A DNA stretch of 64,000 nucleotides. Source: Colwellia sp. Arc7-635 (GTDB lineage Bacteria > Pseudomonadota > Gammaproteobacteria > Enterobacterales > Alteromonadaceae). Of the stretch, positions 54,066 to 63,737 are shown piece after piece. Location of the stretch: assembly GCF_003971255.1 (NCBI RefSeq), contig NZ_CP034660.1, positions 744,001 to 808,000 on the forward strand, in the 5' to 3' direction. Numbering within the stretch: the stretch's first letter is position 1; the number at the start of each line of letters is the position of its first letter. The position numbers were made by a program, and so were the translations under genes. The notes beneath the pieces were generated by a model. That model saw nothing but the letters and a program-made list of their open reading frames with translations. It was not told where the DNA came from and made no database searches.

Positions 54066-56903
54066 GTGAAAAAAACAAAGCCCGTTAATCAGCCTAACCA
54101 CATAAGTAACACTAATCACAGCGATGACGTAAGTCAGAACTGTGACACTATTGCTATATCTGTAGCGGATACCTTGTGTGATCAGCCAACGTTGCTTTCT
54201 GATGATCAACAAGCAGAAAAGTTAAAACAAAGCAGCATGGCGCACTTTAAAATTATCGACATTTTAGGTAAGGGCGGCATGGGCGCAGTCTATAAAGCGA
54301 AAGATCTGGCTTTAGAGCGCTTTGTTGCCATTAAAATGCTTCGAATCAGTGATGCTAATCAACCTTTAATACTGGCTGAAGCTAAAACCATTTCTCAACT
54401 TAACCACCCTAATATTGTCACGGTTTATGATATTGCCCGTGATGGCGATGCTAATTTTATTGTTATGGAATGGGTTAATGGTCTGCCACTGGATCGTATG
54501 ATCCCCCCGCAAGGATTGGCGCTAAAGGTGGTTGTTGATTATGCTAAGCAAATGGTCGCGGCTTTAGCATGTGCCCATCAACAACACATTATTCATCGTG
54601 ATATTAAACCACAAAATATTATGGTAGATATTAATGGCCGCATTAAAATACTCGACTTTGGTATTGCTGCACTTATTGATCCCAATAAAGCTAAAATAAC
54701 GCCTTCAGCAGTGCAAGCGTCGTTTGCTGACGATAATCTTGTTGCTGAAGAAATTAAGCATCACACGCTACCAAGTCGTATTGAAGGTTCGCCACAGTAT
54801 ATGTCGCCTGAGCAAGTACTAGGACAAGCAAGTGATGCGCGCTCAGATTTATTTTCTCTCGGCATTGTTTTATATGAAATGCTAACAGGTGTTAAACCTT
54901 TTTTAGGCTTGAATTTACCGCAAATTAGACAGGCTATCAGCCTTGGCGAATATACTCCTTTAGCCGACGTTGCAGCTGAACGTAAGGCTGAAGCTAAGAC
55001 TGAGAATAAGATAGAGAGTAAGGCAGAAGGTAGTACTGAACAAAAATTAAAATTACCCGCTGAACTAATCGCTGTTGTTGACAAGTTATTACAAACAGAA
55101 CCATCAGCACGCTATCAAAATGCGACAGATTTAGCACAAGACATTGATATTATTGATCGTGTTATCAACCATAAAAAAAATTGGTGGCAACAACAACATT
55201 GGTTAATCAAAAGTTTATTAATTATTCCTGTCATCGCTACATTAGCGTGGAGTACGCGCAGCATTTTATTTCCGCCTAGCACTCAAGAGTTGATTGCTCG
55301 ACAGCTAGTTGAAGCGAAGAAAATTGCTTTTTTACCGTTCGAAAATATTAGTGGCGATCCGGTGTTACAAATATTTAGTGATGGTATTGCCACTATGCTC
55401 AGTAGTGATTTAGCCGAAGTAGGTTATCAGCAAGGTGATGGTAGTACTTGGGTATTACCCGCCAGTGAAATAAGACGCCTTGACGATCCTAGCGTCGCCG
55501 GTATTTATAATAAATATGGCGTAGATACTGTCATCACCGGCAGTATTCAACACATGGGCTCGACCCGCAGTTTGCATCTGAGTGTGGTTAATGGCAGCGA
55601 TGGCCGACAATTAAAGTCGCTGCAACTAACCCTTGATGCGGAAAATTTGTTTGCTGCGCAAAGTGAAATTCGCCAACAGGTGATCAAGTTACTCGGTTGG
55701 CAGATACCGGCAGCATTAAGCCAACAATTTGCCGCGCAACAACCGGCTTTTGATGGCGCTTATAAACATTACCTACAAGGGCAAGGCTATTTATATCGTT
55801 TTGATCATGGCGATAATATTAATAAAGCGCTGGCCTCGTTTCAGGCGGCGATTGAGCTTGACTCGAACTATGCTGATGCTTATGTGGGGTTGGCTGAGGC
55901 GCAGTTGCGTAGTTTTATTGAAATTAAAGACGTTAACTTGTTAGTGCCTATGGAAAATACGGTGGCTCAGTTAACAGAAATAGATAGCAGGCACCGCTTA
56001 CTGAGTTACTTAGAAGGTGAACTCAAACTTAACCAAGGGGATTATGACCATGCGGTTAAACTATTTAGCAAAAGCATTGATTTACAGCCCAATTTTTTAA
56101 CTGCTTACACAGGGATCTCAGATGCCTACATACAGCTTGGTGAACTGGTAAAAGCTGAACAATTTTTACTAAAAGCCAATAAGTTAATGCCTAATAATAA
56201 TTCGGTGCTAGCAAATCTGGGGGCTTTTCATTTTAATAATGGGAATTATAATCAAGCGCTTGAGTACTTTGAGCTATTATCACAGCAAGCTCCAAATAGC
56301 TATATTGCCTATCTTAACATTAGTGCTTGTTATTACCTTAATGGTGATATCAATCAAGCGATTTTAGCGGCTGAACAATCAATAAGCCTGCAACCTAATG
56401 CAGATGGTTTTGCAAATATTGGTACTGCTTATTTTTATTTAAAAAATTATGATAGATCAATTGCTGCGTTTGAGCAGATGATTGCTTTAAATGATAGCGA
56501 TTATATTAATTGGGGGAACTTGGCAGATGCCTACCGTTTTGCTAAAAATGATAAATACAAAGCGACCTTCCAAAAAGCAATCAACCTTGCTGAAGATGCG
56601 CTGACGCTTAACCCTAATAATAAGAATGCCATTGCCTCATTGGCTTATTACTATGCTAACCTTGAAGATATTGAAAAAAATAATTTTTATGCTAATAAAA
56701 TTATTGCCAGCGATACTGGTGCTGATAATTTTTTAATTGCTGCCGCTTATGCCCGTCTAAAAATGAACCAAGCGGCACTGAGTTACTTAAAATTTGCTAT
56801 TAATAATAATTACTCTATTACTGAAATTAAAAACTCACCATTGTTTAATAATTTAAAAAATGAGGATGAATTTCAGCAATTAATAGCTAAAGACTCAAAA
56901 TAG
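54066..56903 (+). CDS. Membrane-bound Ser/Thr protein kinase with TPR C-terminus
   Basis: A PknB/Hanks-type kinase of 945 residues starting at GTG 54066. The kinase domain (about 60-330) is complete: glycine loop GKGGMGAVYKAKD, Lys90 (VAIKM), IIHRDIKPQN with Asp179, DFG with Asp197, and GSPQYMSPEQ. A transmembrane helix follows (about 378-402), then a TolB-N/CadC-type domain (KIAFLPFENISGDPVLQIFSDG, YGVDTVITGSIQ). TPR repeats fill about 565-940. The extracytoplasmic TPRs probably sense the signal. It is next to an FHA protein, the usual reader of Hanks-kinase phosphothreonine. Confidence 0.92.
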   Translation: MKKTKPVNQPNHISNTNHSDDVSQNCDTIAISVADTLCDQPTLLSDDQQAEKLKQSSMAHFKIIDILGKGGMGAVYKAKDLALERFVAIKMLRISDANQPLILAEAKTISQLNHPNIVTVYDIARDGDANFIVMEWVNGLPLDRMIPPQGLALKVVVDYAKQMVAALACAHQQHIIHRDIKPQNIMVDINGRIKILDFGIAALIDPNKAKITPSAVQASFADDNLVAEEIKHHTLPSRIEGSPQYMSPEQVLGQASDARSDLFSLGIVLYEMLTGVKPFLGLNLPQIRQAISLGEYTPLADVAAERKAEAKTENKIESKAEGSTEQKLKLPAELIAVVDKLLQTEPSARYQNATDLAQDIDIIDRVINHKKNWWQQQHWLIKSLLIIPVIATLAWSTRSILFPPSTQELIARQLVEAKKIAFLPFENISGDPVLQIFSDGIATMLSSDLAEVGYQQGDGSTWVLPASEIRRLDDPSVAGIYNKYGVDTVITGSIQHMGSTRSLHLSVVNGSDGRQLKSLQLTLDAENLFAAQSEIRQQVIKLLGWQIPAALSQQFAAQQPAFDGAYKHYLQGQGYLYRFDHGDNINKALASFQAAIELDSNYADAYVGLAEAQLRSFIEIKDVNLLVPMENTVAQLTEIDSRHRLLSYLEGELKLNQGDYDHAVKLFSKSIDLQPNFLTAYTGISDAYIQLGELVKAEQFLLKANKLMPNNNSVLANLGAFHFNNGNYNQALEYFELLSQQAPNSYIAYLNISACYYLNGDINQAILAAEQSISLQPNADGFANIGTAYFYLKNYDRSIAAFEQMIALNDSDYINWGNLADAYRFAKNDKYKATFQKAINLAEDALTLNPNNKNAIASLAYYYANLEDIEKNNFYANKIIASDTGADNFLIAAAYARLKMNQAALSYLKFAINNNYSITEIKNSPLFNNLKNEDEFQQLIAKDSK

Positions 56904-56909
56904 ATTACA

Positions 56910-57395
56910 TTATTTTTTAATCTTTATTTGAGGATCCCAAGCCACTGAAAATTTGTCACCATTGAGTTTAAAGTGAATATTAATAATTACGGTATCGAGT
57001 TCAGTTACGCCTTCGCTAGCTACAGCTTCGTAAGTTATTTCTGTTTTACTTTCTTTTGAGACTTGTTGTAAATCAAAACGGCTTTGCAGAATATCTTTCC
57101 ATTTGAACTTTGCTTTGCTGTTATCAACATCACCATTGTTCCATGGTTGTAGCGAACATGTGACGGTATCGCTGTTGCTGATTTCAAACGGTGGCGTTAT
57201 TTTATTTTTTCCAGCGCTGTCTGATGAATAGTAAAAATAACTCGCTTCTTGGTTGTCTTCAAGATACGTTACTTTTCGGCCTTTACCATTAAAGCTGTGT
57301 TGCAATGTGCTGTTATTAATGTCGTTAGCAAGCTTGCTAAAATCCATATTGACATAAAAGGCGTGCTTGTTGTTGGTGGTTTGCTCAATAGTCAT
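56910..57395 (-). CDS. Hypothetical protein, beta-rich
   Basis: Not recognised. A 161-residue protein with no signal peptide; AAGGA is 8 nt before the ATG. It looks all-beta: alternating hydrophobic patterns, PPFEISNSDTVTCSLQPWN, and an ending FSVAWDPQIKIKK. The WDP ending is loosely like that of AidA/PixA inclusion-body proteins, but the rest does not clearly match. It is convergent with the kinase gene, only 6 bp apart. Two direct repeats at 57655-57696 lie upstream. Confidence 0.6.
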   Translation of the reverse strand: MTIEQTTNNKHAFYVNMDFSKLANDINNSTLQHSFNGKGRKVTYLEDNQEASYFYYSSDSAGKNKITPPFEISNSDTVTCSLQPWNNGDVDNSKAKFKWKDILQSRFDLQQVSKESKTEITYEAVASEGVTELDTVIINIHFKLNGDKFSVAWDPQIKIKK

Positions 57396-58041
57396 GCTGT
57401 TTTTCCTTTTTTCTTATTGGTATTAGGATTAATGATTAGGGGGGCTTATCTGCTCTGCGTTATTTCTCGATATCATAAAGTGGTAACTATAAATAACGAT
57501 TAACCTTAAGCGGTATTCGCTATCAGTACAGCCCGCTAATATCGACTTATAATCTGATGTTAAAATTTAGCTGTGCTGGTTAAAATATACTAAAGCAAAG
57601 CTACTTGTCGATATTTTAACTCGAATTATGGCATAAAATAAAAGATTGCTCGCGTATATAATGACATGACTCATCGAGATGATTATATAATGTCATATGA
57701 AATCTTGATTTAACTTTAACTTAAAATTCTACTATCAATGATTTTGATGAAATATTCAGGTCTCTGGCTTTCAAAAAACAGTCCATAAATAACACTATTA
57801 ATACGCTACCTTATTCGACATATTATTAATATCACACGATGGTAAAGTCTGCTTCGTGCTAATGAACGTCGAATTGAAGGCTATGAATTATACCAATCTA
57901 CATACCAAGTAAAATATTAATTACTGATTATAAGCTGGCCTAAATCGCCTATAGCAGCGTTACTTCTCACCCCGCCAATAACTCGCTATTGCTCAATCAA
58001 GCGCCTTGATCTTGAATATTTATGTTCTCTTTTAATTGTTA
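57396..58041. other. Intergenic region with short direct repeats and a possible interspersed repeat
   Basis: No gene is supported. TATATAATGACAT at 57655-57667 and TATATAATGTCAT at 57684-57696 are near-identical direct copies 29 bp apart. The stretch about 57890-58015 (with CGCCTATAGCAGCGTTA and AACTCGCTATTGCTCAA) has the look of an interspersed intergenic repeat of this group, but no second copy is in the window. Confidence 0.4.
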
Positions 58042-58410
58042 TTACTTTTGAAAAAATGCACTGATTCTTTCTTTCAGTGCTAAACCCGTCAGCATTTTTT
58101 TTGATGATTTTCTTCCTTTATTCATCAGCATGCTGTCATGATCAAATAATTCGATAGTAATAATATCTGTAATCTTTGGTGTGCTTATTTGTTCATATTT
58201 AGCTGTTTTATTAGCATATTCGCTGTTGGAAATTAAGGAAGCTGAATGATCCCTACTTTTATTATTACTAACAAAACCATATAAACTGTCATCAATTTCT
58301 ATGTCATCGAAAGTGAATCCTGCTGGTAGTTTATCTATGTTTGATGCGCCAGATTTATAGTTTTCACGCATAATTTTCATGTAATCGATAAATGACCTTG
58401 GTGCGCTCAT
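58042..58410 (-). CDS. Hypothetical protein
   Basis: Not recognised. A 122-residue soluble protein. The ATG at 58410 has GGAG 7 nt upstream; a GTG at 58422 is an alternative start. The N-terminus is SFIDYMKIMRENYKSGASNI, the middle is acidic (FTFDDIEIDDSLYGF), and the end is basic and helical (KGRKSSKKMLTGLALKERIS). A phased repeat pair like those of the FHA/MNIO locus is 185-215 bp upstream and faces this gene, which ties it to that regulon. Confidence 0.55.
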   Translation of the reverse strand: MSAPRSFIDYMKIMRENYKSGASNIDKLPAGFTFDDIEIDDSLYGFVSNNKSRDHSASLISNSEYANKTAKYEQISTPKITDIITIELFDHDSMLMNKGRKSSKKMLTGLALKERISAFFQK

Positions 58411-59239
58411 TATGCTCTCCACTTGGTATTTCCTTTGGTTAACTTGTTATTTGTTTAAGTTATAAATAAGTTATAAACAATAATTGATAACACAGCGTTA
58501 GCTGAATAATTCAGGGCTTACAAGTAGATAGCTAATCATCTTTATCCACTGTTAAGCGATACGTGTATCGTAGCTAAAAGGCAGGGGTAATGACCATTAC
58601 ACGACATTACACCTTATTACCTAGGGGATTACTTGGATAAGGAAAATATGTTTTTTACTCTTTTGTACTCAGTATATTGACTTAGGCCTCTTGGGCTTAA
58701 CATCTGTAGTTTTTGTTTATATTCGCTTTATTCCCTTCGCTATATTAATAATATGAGCTATAAATTTGTAAATTCGTGTTTGTGAAGTTCAGTTGTTATT
58801 TTTTTGCCATAAAATATAGTCGGCATAAGGTGACATGACTGTTGAATGGTGAGCAATTAATAAGGTGAGGCTGGGCCATTAGCCATGCTTGCACATTCAA
58901 CTTTATTTAAGCTGGTTACTGAAACGTTATGTTGGGGTAGTTACCATTTGAGTTAGCTATCTATTATTACCCACGCCTTAGGTTAAATACGTTGAAAATG
59001 ATGGTATAGCGGGTGTGATTATTACTTTTTATAGATGCTCTCTAAAAAGTTTTTGTTATTTGTATAGCATTCATAGCCATTGTTGAGGAGGACTGGTGTA
59101 ACGCAGGATTTTAATCGTAGCTAACTCCTTAACTAAAACCCAAATATAAAAAACCAAATATAAAGCGCTAAATATAGTCGCTCTTTTAATAGGCTAAGAT
59201 TAATGGTTTATTGTCTGTTGTTAAGATGTATTACGCGGC
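58411..59239. other. Intergenic region upstream of the 122-aa gene
   Basis: An 829-bp AT-rich gap with no supported frame. Its only clear feature is the set of phased repeats at 58595-58624. Confidence 0.4.
58595..58624 (-). promoter_or_regulatory. Three 10-bp-phased repeats facing the 122-aa gene
   Basis: CATTACACGA, CATTACACCT and the weaker TATTACCTAG follow one another in exact 10-bp phase. On the minus strand, toward the gene at 58410, the first two read GTGTAATG, as at 52290-52309. Confidence 0.55.
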
Positions 59240-60349
59240 TCAGAAAGACTGCAGATAAAATTGATTTCTCCCATTACCCTTTGCTTCGTATAAATGTTTA
59301 TCAGCTAAGTTAACTAGATTATTATTTGTTATTTTGGTACTTTCAGACTTCAGCACAGCGCCTACTGAGACTGATGTGTTGATGCTGCTGTCATGGTTCT
59401 CCACGTTTAAATCGGAAACACCAACGACAATTTCAAAACATGTTTCTTCAAGTTTTTTTCTATCAACGCCATATAAAATAAGGGCAAACTCATCGCCACC
59501 TATGCGAAAGCCTAAGTCTTCACAACGACGACATTTTGCATCAACAACGCTGGCTATTTTCTTCAACACCTCATCTCCAGCGCTATGTCCGAATGAATCA
59601 TTAATTGCTTTAAAATAATCGACATCAACAAAAATTAAGCCGAGGGTAACTTTGTCGCGAACAGCAATCGAGGTCAACCTTTCTATCTGATCTAAAAAGG
59701 CTCTTTTATTATTGAGTTTTGTTAAACCGTCTGTTATCGATTCATTATATAGTCTATTGATTAATAAATAGTTTTGGTAAAGAGTTTTTTGACCTGCTAG
59801 ATTTACCGCCAGACAAATTCCAGCAACAAAACTGAATATTATAAGCCTGAATAATAAATCTGCTAATTGGTGTTCCGCGTATAAATTTATTGTGGCATAG
59901 GCGCAGAATACAATTAAAGTGACTATGCTTGCCGGTTTAATCGGTAGCGCTAATAGTAAACAGCCAAACATAATAATCAAAACCATGCCTAACTCGGAAA
60001 ATTGAAAGCCATATAACCCTGAAATATAAGAGATTAAAATGTGATTTAACCCACTTCCTAAGTAGATTAATAACATGATCAGTACATTGGTTCTGATTGA
60101 TTTTGGAGGGGTGAGCCAATAAACGAAATTTAAATACAGTAAGGGTAATATAACTAAAAAAATTCGGGTTGTTAGCGTTATTGAATATATTTCGCTAGGA
60201 AATTTAATGACATCCATAACGGCAAAGACAATGTATAAAAGTAGCGCTACGGTTAAAGCCCAGCGCCTAATACTTAAGCATTGTTCCATTAGAAAGTGAG
60301 AAAATTTTTCTTTTTCACTAAGTTCGCTATTAGGTCTTACTGTATTCAT
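59240..60349 (-). CDS. Integral membrane diguanylate cyclase (GGDEF)
   Basis: A 369-residue protein that should make cyclic di-GMP. Residues about 30-195 form six membrane helices (WALTVALLLYIVFAVMDV, IFLVILPLLYLNFVYWL, LIMLLIYLGSGLNHILI and others), a sensor of unknown ligand. The GGDEF domain (about 205-369) has SITDGLTKLNNKRAF, FVDVDYFKAINDSFGHSAGD and RIGGDEF. The I-site RxxD (RCED) lies five residues before GGDEF, so product inhibition is expected. It stands alone. Confidence 0.92.
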   Translation of the reverse strand: MNTVRPNSELSEKEKFSHFLMEQCLSIRRWALTVALLLYIVFAVMDVIKFPSEIYSITLTTRIFLVILPLLYLNFVYWLTPPKSIRTNVLIMLLIYLGSGLNHILISYISGLYGFQFSELGMVLIIMFGCLLLALPIKPASIVTLIVFCAYATINLYAEHQLADLLFRLIIFSFVAGICLAVNLAGQKTLYQNYLLINRLYNESITDGLTKLNNKRAFLDQIERLTSIAVRDKVTLGLIFVDVDYFKAINDSFGHSAGDEVLKKIASVVDAKCRRCEDLGFRIGGDEFALILYGVDRKKLEETCFEIVVGVSDLNVENHDSSINTSVSVGAVLKSESTKITNNNLVNLADKHLYEAKGNGRNQFYLQSF

Positions 60350-60634
60350 ATAATGTGAACTTTAGTCGTTGTTATGAGATAAATAGTCACGTTGTATAGT
60401 ATTGCCTTACAAGGCTTGGTTGCGATGAATGATTGATTGAGGATTATTAATAATGCTATTTTATATTTAAGTAAGTTGATTACATTTTGTAACATTTTTA
60501 TAGTCGGCGTGCAATCAGGACATGGCTAGATAATATTAATTAATACAATAGATATTTAGCCAACATTAGATTATTTAAATGCTTCTGTCTAATGTGAGAA
60601 AATTATTAAATGAGTACTATATGTTGGAAATCCT

Positions 60635-61182
60635 ATGAGTAAAGCCAAAGTTATTACAATTAGTGGCGCCTCAGGCGCTGGAAAAACAACCGTTGTGAGC
60701 TGTTGGCTAAAAAACTTAACTGTGATTTTTTACTATTTGACGATTACACCAATCAAGATAGCTATCCTGATGACATGAAAAAATGGCTAGTCGCAGGGGC
60801 GAATGTTTCTGTTATCGAAACCCCAAACTTTGTCAGCGCTTTACAAGGACTAATCTTAAATAGCACTAATGATTATATTTTTATTGAAGAGCCATTTGGT
60901 AAAGAGCGTGCTGCTATAGCGCCATTTATTGATTATGTGGTGTTGTTGGACCAACCACTAGATTTGTGCTTAATGCGCATCATTAAAAGGCATACAGAAC
61001 ATGAACATTCAAGTTCATTAAACTCGATTAGTCGTTTCCTAGATAAATATGAAGATCACTTACGCGACAGTTATATCGCCACCGTCAATCAAGTTCGGAA
61101 CAACAGTGACTTAATTGTTAATGAAGTATTATCAGCAAAAGCGACCACTCACATGATCAGTGAATGGTTAAAAAGCCTTTGA
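60635..61182 (+). pseudogene. Uridine-kinase-like P-loop NTPase, single-base frameshift
   Basis: The ATG at 60635 begins MSKAKVITISGASGAGKTTV, a P-loop start of the uridine kinase/ATPase type. The frame then runs off, while the proper continuation is in another frame from about 60703: LAKKLNCDFLLFDDYTN, DMKKWLVAGANVS, IFIEEPFGKER and YVVLLDQPLDLCLMRIIKRH. One missing base near 60696 (for example giving VVELLAKKL) would join them into a protein of about 183 residues. No other damage is seen. The substrate is unknown; the layout resembles small nucleoside-kinase-like NTPases. Confidence 0.75.
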
Positions 61183-61300
61183 GTTAGATACTAAAATCAA
61201 ACAATATGACTAAGCGTTTGCTATTTTTTCTTTCGTGGCATATTTTAGCAAATAATTATTAGCCTATTCGCTGGGCATTGTATTTCTTAGGACACTGATT

Positions 61301-61585
61301 ATGAATTTAGATAAATCGACAAAACGTATCGCAAAGAAAGTCAAAAACGGATTTCAAGGCTATCCTCAAATCACATTAGCGTATTTTGGCGTATCAGAAG
61401 ACTGTGCTACTGAAGTGGTGGTTGGCTTTATTTTAGAAGAAGGTGCCGCTAGCCAGGAAGAAAAATTCTCTAGTGCAAGCGATGTTAGAAAAGATGAAAC
61501 GATTCAAACCACGTTAGTCAAAATTATCGAACGAGCAGAAGCTAAAACGGTGCTAGAGATTGCTGGCGTCACTTTGATTAAGTAA
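61301..61585 (+). CDS. Conserved-looking hypothetical protein (94 aa)
   Basis: Not recognised. A soluble 94-residue protein with no signal peptide, rich in Lys and Glu. N-terminal KSTKRIAKKVKNGFQGYPQI is basic, then a strand-rich core (TLAYFGVSEDCATEVVVGFI), an acidic linker and a C-terminal helix-strand (TLVKIIERAEAKTVLEIAGV). It stands between the kinase-like gene and the pseudouridine synthase gene. Confidence 0.6.
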   Translation: MNLDKSTKRIAKKVKNGFQGYPQITLAYFGVSEDCATEVVVGFILEEGAASQEEKFSSASDVRKDETIQTTLVKIIERAEAKTVLEIAGVTLIK

Positions 61586-61856
61586 TTTAAACATTAAACA
61601 TTATGCAATATGCTTAAATATTTTCACCTCAATGAGAGCTATTAAGGTCAATACTGACAGCAACTGCAATGATAAACTTCATACTTGTGCCATGACACTG
61701 ATTAGATATAGCTATTTAAACAGTGTCTTTAAGTAGCTCCGTAATCGTTATTTAAGTTATCACCGAAGACTCACTCAAGTTGTTATTTATAGAGCCATAA
61801 CGTCGAGTGTGTTATTATCCAATACTCTTATTTTGTCACTCCTTATCATTATTGCT

Positions 61857-63518
61857 ATGCCGAACCACACCAACTGTTTTACCTTATTTCCCCTGTCCGT
61901 TGAAAAAATGTCGTTACCAGAAAAGTTTACTTTTCCGTTTTATTATCAGCCTCATCCATTGGCCATTGCTGCGAGCGAAGCATTACAACAAAAACTAGCA
62001 ATGGGGTTACAGGGTGTTCAAAAGCAAGATAAGTCGGGCAAAATGTTTGGTGTATTAGTGGTACAAAATAACCAACAACAGATTGGGTATTTAGCGGCCT
62101 ACTCAGGACAGCTTGAAGAGGATACCAGCGGCATCGAATTTGTTCCCGCTGTTTCAGATATGCAATTGAATGACGGCGAATTTTTAGCTGAAAATCGTAT
62201 TATCAACAACATTAATGCTGAAATTAAACAGTTAGAACAAAGTTCTGAACTAAGTATTGCCACACAAGCAACGGATGAAGCAAACACAACTTATCAGCAA
62301 GAATTGTTAGCGCAGCAAGGTTTGATTGTCGCAGGTCGTCAGCAAAGAAAATTGCAAAGGCTTGAGGCTATTGACGTGTTAGCTGAAAATGATTTTGACC
62401 AGTTGAAAGCAAAATTAGCTGGGCAAAGTATTGAAGAGAAAAAGCAACTGCAGGCGCTGAAAAAGCATTGGCAAGACAAACTGACTTTATTGCAACAAGC
62501 TTTAGCGAAGATTACTGATGCGATAGACAAGTTAAAAAAGCAACGTAAAGCGCGCTCTAAAGACTTACAGAAAAAACTTTTTGCCCAGTATCAGTTTCTC
62601 AATGCTGATGGTGCAGCTAAAGATCTTAATGTTATTTTTGCTGAGTTACCTGAACATACTCCCCCTGCGGGTGCCGGTGATTGTGCAGCACCTAAATTAC
62701 TGCAATATGCGTATCAACAGGGTTTAACGCCATTGGCAATGGCTGAGTTTTGGTGGGGCGCGGCGCCAAAGTCTGCCATTAGGCATCATAAAAATTATTA
62801 CCCTTCTTGCTACAGTAAGTGCCAACCTATTTTGGGGCATATGCTCAAAGGTTTGAGCGTTGAAGATAATCCGCTGCTGATTAACCCTGCCGTAGGTAAA
62901 GATTTAGCCATTGTTTATCAAGACGCTGACATGCTGGTGGTTAATAAGCCGGCGGAGTTTTTGTCAGTGCCAGGTAAGAATATTGAAGATTCGGTCTATA
63001 TGCGGATAAAAACGCAGTTTCCGCAAGCTTCTGGGCCTCTTATCGTGCACCGTTTAGATATGTCGACATCAGGTTTGTTGATTATCGCGTTAAATAAAAG
63101 AGCGCATAAAGCGCTACAGAAACAGTTTATTGAACGTACTATCGAGAAGCGTTATGTTGCACTTGTGGCAGGCAATGTGGTTGCTGACAGCGGTATTATT
63201 GAGTTACCACTGATATTAGATTTTGATGATAAGCCACGACAAAAAGTGTGTTATCAGCACGGTAAGCATGCGTTAACGACTTGGCAGGTACTTGAGCGAA
63301 AAAACGATACCACACGCCTACACTTGTTCCCTAAAACTGGACGCACACACCAATTAAGAGTGCATTGTGCGCATAAATTGGGTTTAAATATGCCAATCGT
63401 TGGTGATGATCACTATGGCTTTAAGGCTGAACGCTTGCATCTTCATGCTGAGTACCTGTCGCTACATCATCCTATTAATCATCAGAAGTTAGTGTTTGAA
63501 GTTGCTGCAGATTTTTAA
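61857..63518 (+). CDS. Large RluA-family pseudouridine synthase
   Basis: Isomerises uridine to pseudouridine in rRNA or tRNA. The start is taken at ATG 61857 (553 residues), since the stretch back to 61809 is only hydrophobic. Before the catalytic domain there is an extra N-terminal region: about 20-110 with FGVLVVQNNQQQIGYLAAYSG, a long charged coiled coil (about 125-245), and APPAGAGDCAAPKLLQYAY near 265-285. The C-terminal catalytic domain has NKPAEFLSVPGK, catalytic Asp in VHRLDMSTSGL, and KTGRTHQLRVHCAHKLG. This long form, with the N-terminal module, is known in Shewanella-type bacteria. The target uridine is not known here. Confidence 0.87.
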   Translation: MPNHTNCFTLFPLSVEKMSLPEKFTFPFYYQPHPLAIAASEALQQKLAMGLQGVQKQDKSGKMFGVLVVQNNQQQIGYLAAYSGQLEEDTSGIEFVPAVSDMQLNDGEFLAENRIINNINAEIKQLEQSSELSIATQATDEANTTYQQELLAQQGLIVAGRQQRKLQRLEAIDVLAENDFDQLKAKLAGQSIEEKKQLQALKKHWQDKLTLLQQALAKITDAIDKLKKQRKARSKDLQKKLFAQYQFLNADGAAKDLNVIFAELPEHTPPAGAGDCAAPKLLQYAYQQGLTPLAMAEFWWGAAPKSAIRHHKNYYPSCYSKCQPILGHMLKGLSVEDNPLLINPAVGKDLAIVYQDADMLVVNKPAEFLSVPGKNIEDSVYMRIKTQFPQASGPLIVHRLDMSTSGLLIIALNKRAHKALQKQFIERTIEKRYVALVAGNVVADSGIIELPLILDFDDKPRQKVCYQHGKHALTTWQVLERKNDTTRLHLFPKTGRTHQLRVHCAHKLGLNMPIVGDDHYGFKAERLHLHAEYLSLHHPINHQKLVFEVAADF

Positions 63519-63737
63519 TGACTTATTTTCAAGAACTCATGAAGCTTAAGACTTATGATATTGTCGAGTTGAGAGCTAATACCTTTGAAACTTAAGCCTT
63601 TAAAACTCAAACGTTTGACATTAACGCCTATCAGCTATTACTAATTAAAAGTAACGGCTGACAGGAAAGGATAAATCATCTAAATGAAATGTTATAAAGT
63701 GATTAATCACTTACATTATAGTTTAATTATAATAACG

